Made by a program: the position numbers and the translations under genes. From Pseudomonas sp. HN11 (GTDB lineage: Bacteria; Pseudomonadota; Gammaproteobacteria; Pseudomonadales; Pseudomonadaceae): a DNA stretch of 64,000 nt. The stretch covers positions 3,111,001-3,175,000 of the forward strand of contig NZ_CP089985.1 in NCBI RefSeq assembly GCF_021390155.1, in the 5' to 3' direction. The notes under the pieces are model-generated. The model had not been told where the DNA came from, did no database searches, and saw only the letters and a list, made by a program, of their open reading frames with translations. Below are positions 60,677 through 64,000 of this stretch, one piece after another; within the stretch, counting starts at the first letter, position 1; every line of letters starts with the position of its first letter.

Positions 60677-61780
60677 TTAGTTCGCAACCTTCTCGAAGTG
60701 ATGAAAGAAGCTTTCTACATGACTCAGGGCCAAGCCATGCAGGTTGGGTGGGTTCCAGCGCGGGCTCTTGTCCTTGTCGATGATCAGCGCGCGCACGCCC
60801 TCGATCAGGTCGCCGCGTTCGAACCATTGGCGGTCCAGGTGCAGTTCCAGAGCAAAGCATTGCTCCAGAGGCAAGCGGCGCCCGCGCCGTAACATTTCGA
60901 GGGTGACGGCCATGGCCAGGGGCGAGCGGGTTTGCATCAGGCTGGCGGTGGTCAAGGCCCACTCATGGCTGTCGGCAACAGTGACTTGCTGCAGTTGCTC
61001 GACAATGCTGGGTACATCCGGCAGCGCGAAGAAATGGTCAATGGTGGGCCGTAAGGCAGCCAGGGGCGCATCGGGCAGTTGTTGCACAGCCAGCTTGGCG
61101 AGCGCGCCTTGCAAGTCTTTGAGTGGCGAGTGGTGCCATTGCAGGCGATCGAGCTTCTGGTCCAACTCGACGAGTTTGTTGCTTTCCAGGTACCAGTCAG
61201 CCAGCCCGCAGTAGAGCGCATCGGCCGCACGGATCTGCACCCCGGTAACGCCCAGGTAAATCCCCAGTTCACCGGGGATTCGCGGCAAAAAGTAGCTGCC
61301 GCCCACATCAGGGAAGTAACCAATGGCGACCTCCGGCATCGCCAACCGGCTGCGCTCGGTGACGACGCGCAAGTCAGCGCCTTGCACCAGCCCCATGCCT
61401 CCACCCAGAACAAACCCATCCATCAATGCCAGTACCGGTTTGCGGTAATGGTGGATCGCCAGGTCCAGCGCATACTCCTCAATGAAAAAGTCCTGGTGCA
61501 GGGTGTCGCCGTTCTTGAAGCTGTCGTACAGCGAGCGGATATCGCCACCGGCACAAAAAGCTTTTTCGCCAGCACCGCGCAAGACCACCGCATACACCTG
61601 CGGGTCATCTGCCCATGCCTGCAGCTGGGACGCCAGGCTGCGCACCATCTGCAAGGTAATGGCATTCAAGCCGGCCGGGCGATTGAGCGTGAGGTGGCCG
61701 ATATGGTTGCGGACCTCGGCGAGCACTTCGTCCTGAAGTGTTTCTGCGTGGCGTGCTTCGGATGAAACCTGAGCAGTCAT
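60677..61780 (-). CDS. 3-Hydroxyisobutyryl-CoA hydrolase
   Basis: 367 residues from MTAQVSSEARHAETLQDEVL (GGGAG 7 nt upstream); the longer frame has no ribosome site. It is a crotonase-superfamily protein longer than hydratases, with GAGEKAFCAGGDIRSLYDS, DGFVLGGGMGLVQGADLRVV and RLAMPEVAIGYFPDVGGSYF, the hydrolase-specific Glu/Asp set. It releases 3-hydroxyisobutyrate from its CoA ester in valine degradation. First gene of the minus-strand pair. Confidence 0.92.
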   Translation of the reverse strand: MTAQVSSEARHAETLQDEVLAEVRNHIGHLTLNRPAGLNAITLQMVRSLASQLQAWADDPQVYAVVLRGAGEKAFCAGGDIRSLYDSFKNGDTLHQDFFIEEYALDLAIHHYRKPVLALMDGFVLGGGMGLVQGADLRVVTERSRLAMPEVAIGYFPDVGGSYFLPRIPGELGIYLGVTGVQIRAADALYCGLADWYLESNKLVELDQKLDRLQWHHSPLKDLQGALAKLAVQQLPDAPLAALRPTIDHFFALPDVPSIVEQLQQVTVADSHEWALTTASLMQTRSPLAMAVTLEMLRRGRRLPLEQCFALELHLDRQWFERGDLIEGVRALIIDKDKSPRWNPPNLHGLALSHVESFFHHFEKVAN

Positions 61781-61921
61781 CGATAACTCCCTGCTTTTAT
61801 TGTTCTTTATCAAGATGTTCGCGGGCGAACCTTCTCGCGATCCTACCAGCGCAAATTTGCCCAGTACAACCTTCAATCATGCAGGTCGTTTTTGCATTTA
61901 TGCAGGGAGCATGTAACAGAC

Positions 61922-62632
61922 TCAGGGCACGCGACTGGCCAGCACTTCGCCAATACTGCGGCGTCTGGCGTGGGTTTCTGCCGCGTGGATCAGTTCTTCC
62001 AGCTCAGTCGGTTCCACATCGTAGAACTGCTCCATTTCCGCCAGCGCCCACTTCAAATCGGCGGCGGTGATGGCGGGGTTTCGCCCGTTCTCTGGGTTAT
62101 TCAAGATCACCGGCGGAGCTTCGACAGCACCTTTGGGATAACGCGTGCGCGTCGCATTGTTGTAAGCCAGCGCGCACGCCAGCAAGGCAACGGCGCCGAG
62201 CAGCACGGCACCCAACTCATACCAGCCCAGAGCGGCGGAGGCGGGGTCGGCCAACACCAGTGTCATGGCCAAACCACCGGCCGGCGGGTGCAGGCAGCGC
62301 AACCAGCACATCAGCACGACCGTCATGCCCGCTGCCAGGCAGGCGCCGCCCAGGGAGGGGCCGAGGACACGGGCGACCAATAGCGCAACGACGCCCGCGC
62401 ACAGGTAGCTGCCAATGATTGACCAGGGTTGCGCCAAGGCGCCTGACGAGACGGCGAACAACAACACTGCCGAAGCGCCCAGGGGACCGAGCAAGTGCAG
62501 CGCCACCTCCATACCGAACACTTGGGCGCATATCCAGACGCTGACTAATGTACCCAGGGCCATGCCGATGGCGGCACGGCTCCATTCGGATGGGCGGGTG
62601 TTGATTGCAGCGGGGAGCCATCGAGCGAGCAT
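61922..62632 (-). CDS. HPP-family integral membrane protein
   Basis: 236 residues from MLARWLPAAINTRPSEWSRA (GGA 9 nt upstream; a GTG start at 62740 has no ribosome site). Four hydrophobic segments form an HPP domain: SRAAIGMALGTLVSVWICAQ, LLGPLGASAVLLFAVSSGALAQPW, and the family's HPPAGG in LHPPAGGLAMTLVLADP. HPP proteins are linked to nitrite or small-molecule transport in plants and cyanobacteria; bacterial roles are unclear. The C-terminal 60 residues are cytoplasmic and charged. Confidence 0.88.
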   Translation of the reverse strand: MLARWLPAAINTRPSEWSRAAIGMALGTLVSVWICAQVFGMEVALHLLGPLGASAVLLFAVSSGALAQPWSIIGSYLCAGVVALLVARVLGPSLGGACLAAGMTVVLMCWLRCLHPPAGGLAMTLVLADPASAALGWYELGAVLLGAVALLACALAYNNATRTRYPKGAVEAPPVILNNPENGRNPAITAADLKWALAEMEQFYDVEPTELEELIHAAETHARRRSIGEVLASRVP

Positions 62633-62824
62633 TGAAAGGGATCCATAAACAGCGGGCGAAAAAAAGGCTCGTCTGGTTGCCCGGAAAAGCCCTTTGAAAG
62701 TTCCAACATTTGGGGGAAGGAACCTGTGCAGTGTGCCCACGTTGAGATTGGGGCGCTAATGCATATTAATGAGGGTTGAATGCAGAAATTATGAAGTGAA
62801 GCGCCGGTGGTAGCGGCGCATGGC

Positions 62825-64000
62825 TCAAGGTTGTGCAGGTTTGGTCAAGTGCAGCAACACATAGGGGTTACGGTCAAATTCACCGGTCAACGTCGGGGTG
62901 ATCGCGCGAAACCGCGGGTCCTGCAAACCCTGATAATCCGCTTCGCTCATCACCAGCCAGGCCGGCCCCTGGATCGGTTTCAGGTCAGCTGCTTGCTGGG
63001 TAAACAACGGCACCTCGTCGCAGTTGAGGTTGACCATGTATTTAATGGCCTTGGCGTCTTTGCCCAAACCGTGCAACACCACCGGCGCCCTTTGCTGCGT
63101 AACCTGCTCATGCACCTGCAAGGTAAAGGTACGGGTGTCATAAACACTGCGTTCCAACGGTTCGACCACCAGAATGTAGGTGGCCCACACTGCCAATACC
63201 GCTGCAAACGCCGGCCCTAGAGGGCGCGCCTTGAACAGGGTCAGCAGGGCCAAAACCTGCAGCGCCGCCAGCACGGCAAACACCCACGCAAGATCACTCA
63301 ACTGTTGCGGGTAACGCGGCCGTGCGAATAACAATCCGACAATCAACAGCGTCGGCAACAATGTCCAGATGCTCAGCATCAGCCCGCGTAACCAGGCAAA
63401 CAGCCGCCCGTGTGCCACGTGGAATGGATAAGCCGCAATCATCGCTGCCATGGGCAACATCGGCAGCACATAACGCGCCTTTTTCGCCTGGGGGATTGAT
63501 AAGCCCAGCATCACCAGCAAACCTGCAGCCGCGCAGTACCACACCAACTGCAGGGCGGGACCTGGGGCGCGCCGCCCGCTGATCACCATGGCCAGCAGCA
63601 CCAGCAACGCCAGCGGATACGCCATGGCGTAGTTGCCCAGGGAGCTGGTGAAGTAATACAACACGCCGCTGGAGCCTTCGCTGCCATCCATGCGCCCGAG
63701 GAACTGCATGCGGATTACGTCCTGCATGAAGCTTTCGCCGCCACTGAGCTTGGCCATCAGCAACAGCAGGCCGACACAGGCCACCAGCAATGCCAGCGCC
63801 AGCAAGCCGAAACTGAAGAGTGGGCGCCATTGCCGGTTGATCAGGTAATAGCTGCACAGCATGCCGGTCGGAATGACCAGGCCAATTGGCCCACGCACGG
63901 CGAAACCAAGAATCAGCAGCAGGTACAGCCAGTGCAGACGTTTACTCGCGCCGAAGTGGTCATGGGCATATCCCAGGTAGAACACCGTCAAGGCAATCGC
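62825..64000 (-). CDS. ArnT-like membrane glycosyltransferase, 5' end outside the window
   Basis: The C-terminal about 390 residues of a multi-pass protein running off the window end. About nine hydrophobic segments are visible, with GFAVRGPIGLVIPTG, YLGYAHDHFG and the periplasmic strings typical of GT39/GT83 (ArnT/PMT-type) transferases that use polyprenyl-phosphate sugars. The soluble end (LNCDEVPLFTQQAADL ... PYVLLHLTKPAQP) is periplasmic. The acceptor, lipid A or another glycan, cannot be told from this fragment. Confidence 0.75.
   Translation of the reverse strand, partial: AIALTVFYLGYAHDHFGASKRLHWLYLLLILGFAVRGPIGLVIPTGMLCSYYLINRQWRPLFSFGLLALALLVACVGLLLLMAKLSGGESFMQDVIRMQFLGRMDGSEGSSGVLYYFTSSLGNYAMAYPLALLVLLAMVISGRRAPGPALQLVWYCAAAGLLVMLGLSIPQAKKARYVLPMLPMAAMIAAYPFHVAHGRLFAWLRGLMLSIWTLLPTLLIVGLLFARPRYPQQLSDLAWVFAVLAALQVLALLTLFKARPLGPAFAAVLAVWATYILVVEPLERSVYDTRTFTLQVHEQVTQQRAPVVLHGLGKDAKAIKYMVNLNCDEVPLFTQQAADLKPIQGPAWLVMSEADYQGLQDPRFRAITPTLTGEFDRNPYVLLHLTKPAQP

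Overview
The window reads as a piece of a Pseudomonas chromosome of the P. fluorescens group. The evidence is the gene set (galU, gorA, ahpC/ahpF, hpd, an MvaT/MvaU H-NS-like protein, DUF1883 and DUF4946 proteins, a tsdBA-like pair), the GC-rich codon use, the many short GC-stem/U-tract terminators and two Pseudomonas-type REP palindromes. I see no rRNA, tRNA, CRISPR array or insertion sequence. The genes at both ends (ada and an ArnT-like glycosyltransferase) are cut by the window.

0-5.2 kb: an alkB-ada alkylation-repair pair, small conserved proteins, and a two-gene operon for periplasmic di-haem cytochromes that looks like thiosulfate dehydrogenase (tsdBA). 5.2-13.4 kb: a nine-gene chaperone-usher fimbrial operon on the minus strand whose order matches the pap (P-pilus) operon: major pilin, anchor-like pilin, usher, chaperone, four minor pilins, two-domain tip adhesin. 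No papB/papI-type regulator is present; the 0.5-kb leader instead holds a series of TGTAA elements. 13.4-26.8 kb: housekeeping and stress genes (galU, gorA, ahpC behind an OxyR-type site, ahpF, gloA, an MvaU-like silencer, a CSS-EAL c-di-GMP phosphodiesterase, hpd, rarD). Between gorA and ahpC sits a divergent pair of a KfrA-like coiled-coil DNA-binding protein and a tyrosine recombinase.

26.8-39 kb: an aldo/keto reductase, a LysR regulator divergent from an atypical SDR, a glycerate/sugar-diacid module (MFS, CdaR-type regulator, glycerate kinase) and envelope or unknown proteins. 39-53.2 kb is the most unusual part. A 1171-residue toxin-like protein, with a hydrophobic central segment and a C-terminal Cys-His-Asp centre resembling C58/YopT peptidases, is divergent from a large signalling cluster. 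That cluster has a CHASE3-GAF hybrid kinase with three receivers, CheR, CheB, a receiver-kinase and a stand-alone receiver, and converges on a two-gene operon of a double-domain KaiC-like ATPase translationally coupled to a hybrid histidine kinase. There is no chemoreceptor, CheA, CheW, KaiA or KaiB.

53.2-64 kb: a TPR protein, a bestrophin-like channel, and two convergent catabolic operons. The plus-strand operon encodes all four activities of the isoleucine branch from 2-methylbutyryl-CoA to acetyl-CoA plus propionyl-CoA; the minus-strand pair encodes two valine-branch activities (isobutyryl-CoA dehydrogenase and 3-hydroxyisobutyryl-CoA hydrolase). An HPP-family membrane protein and the partial glycosyltransferase close the window. 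Identifications were made by reading the translated sequence; no database search was run.
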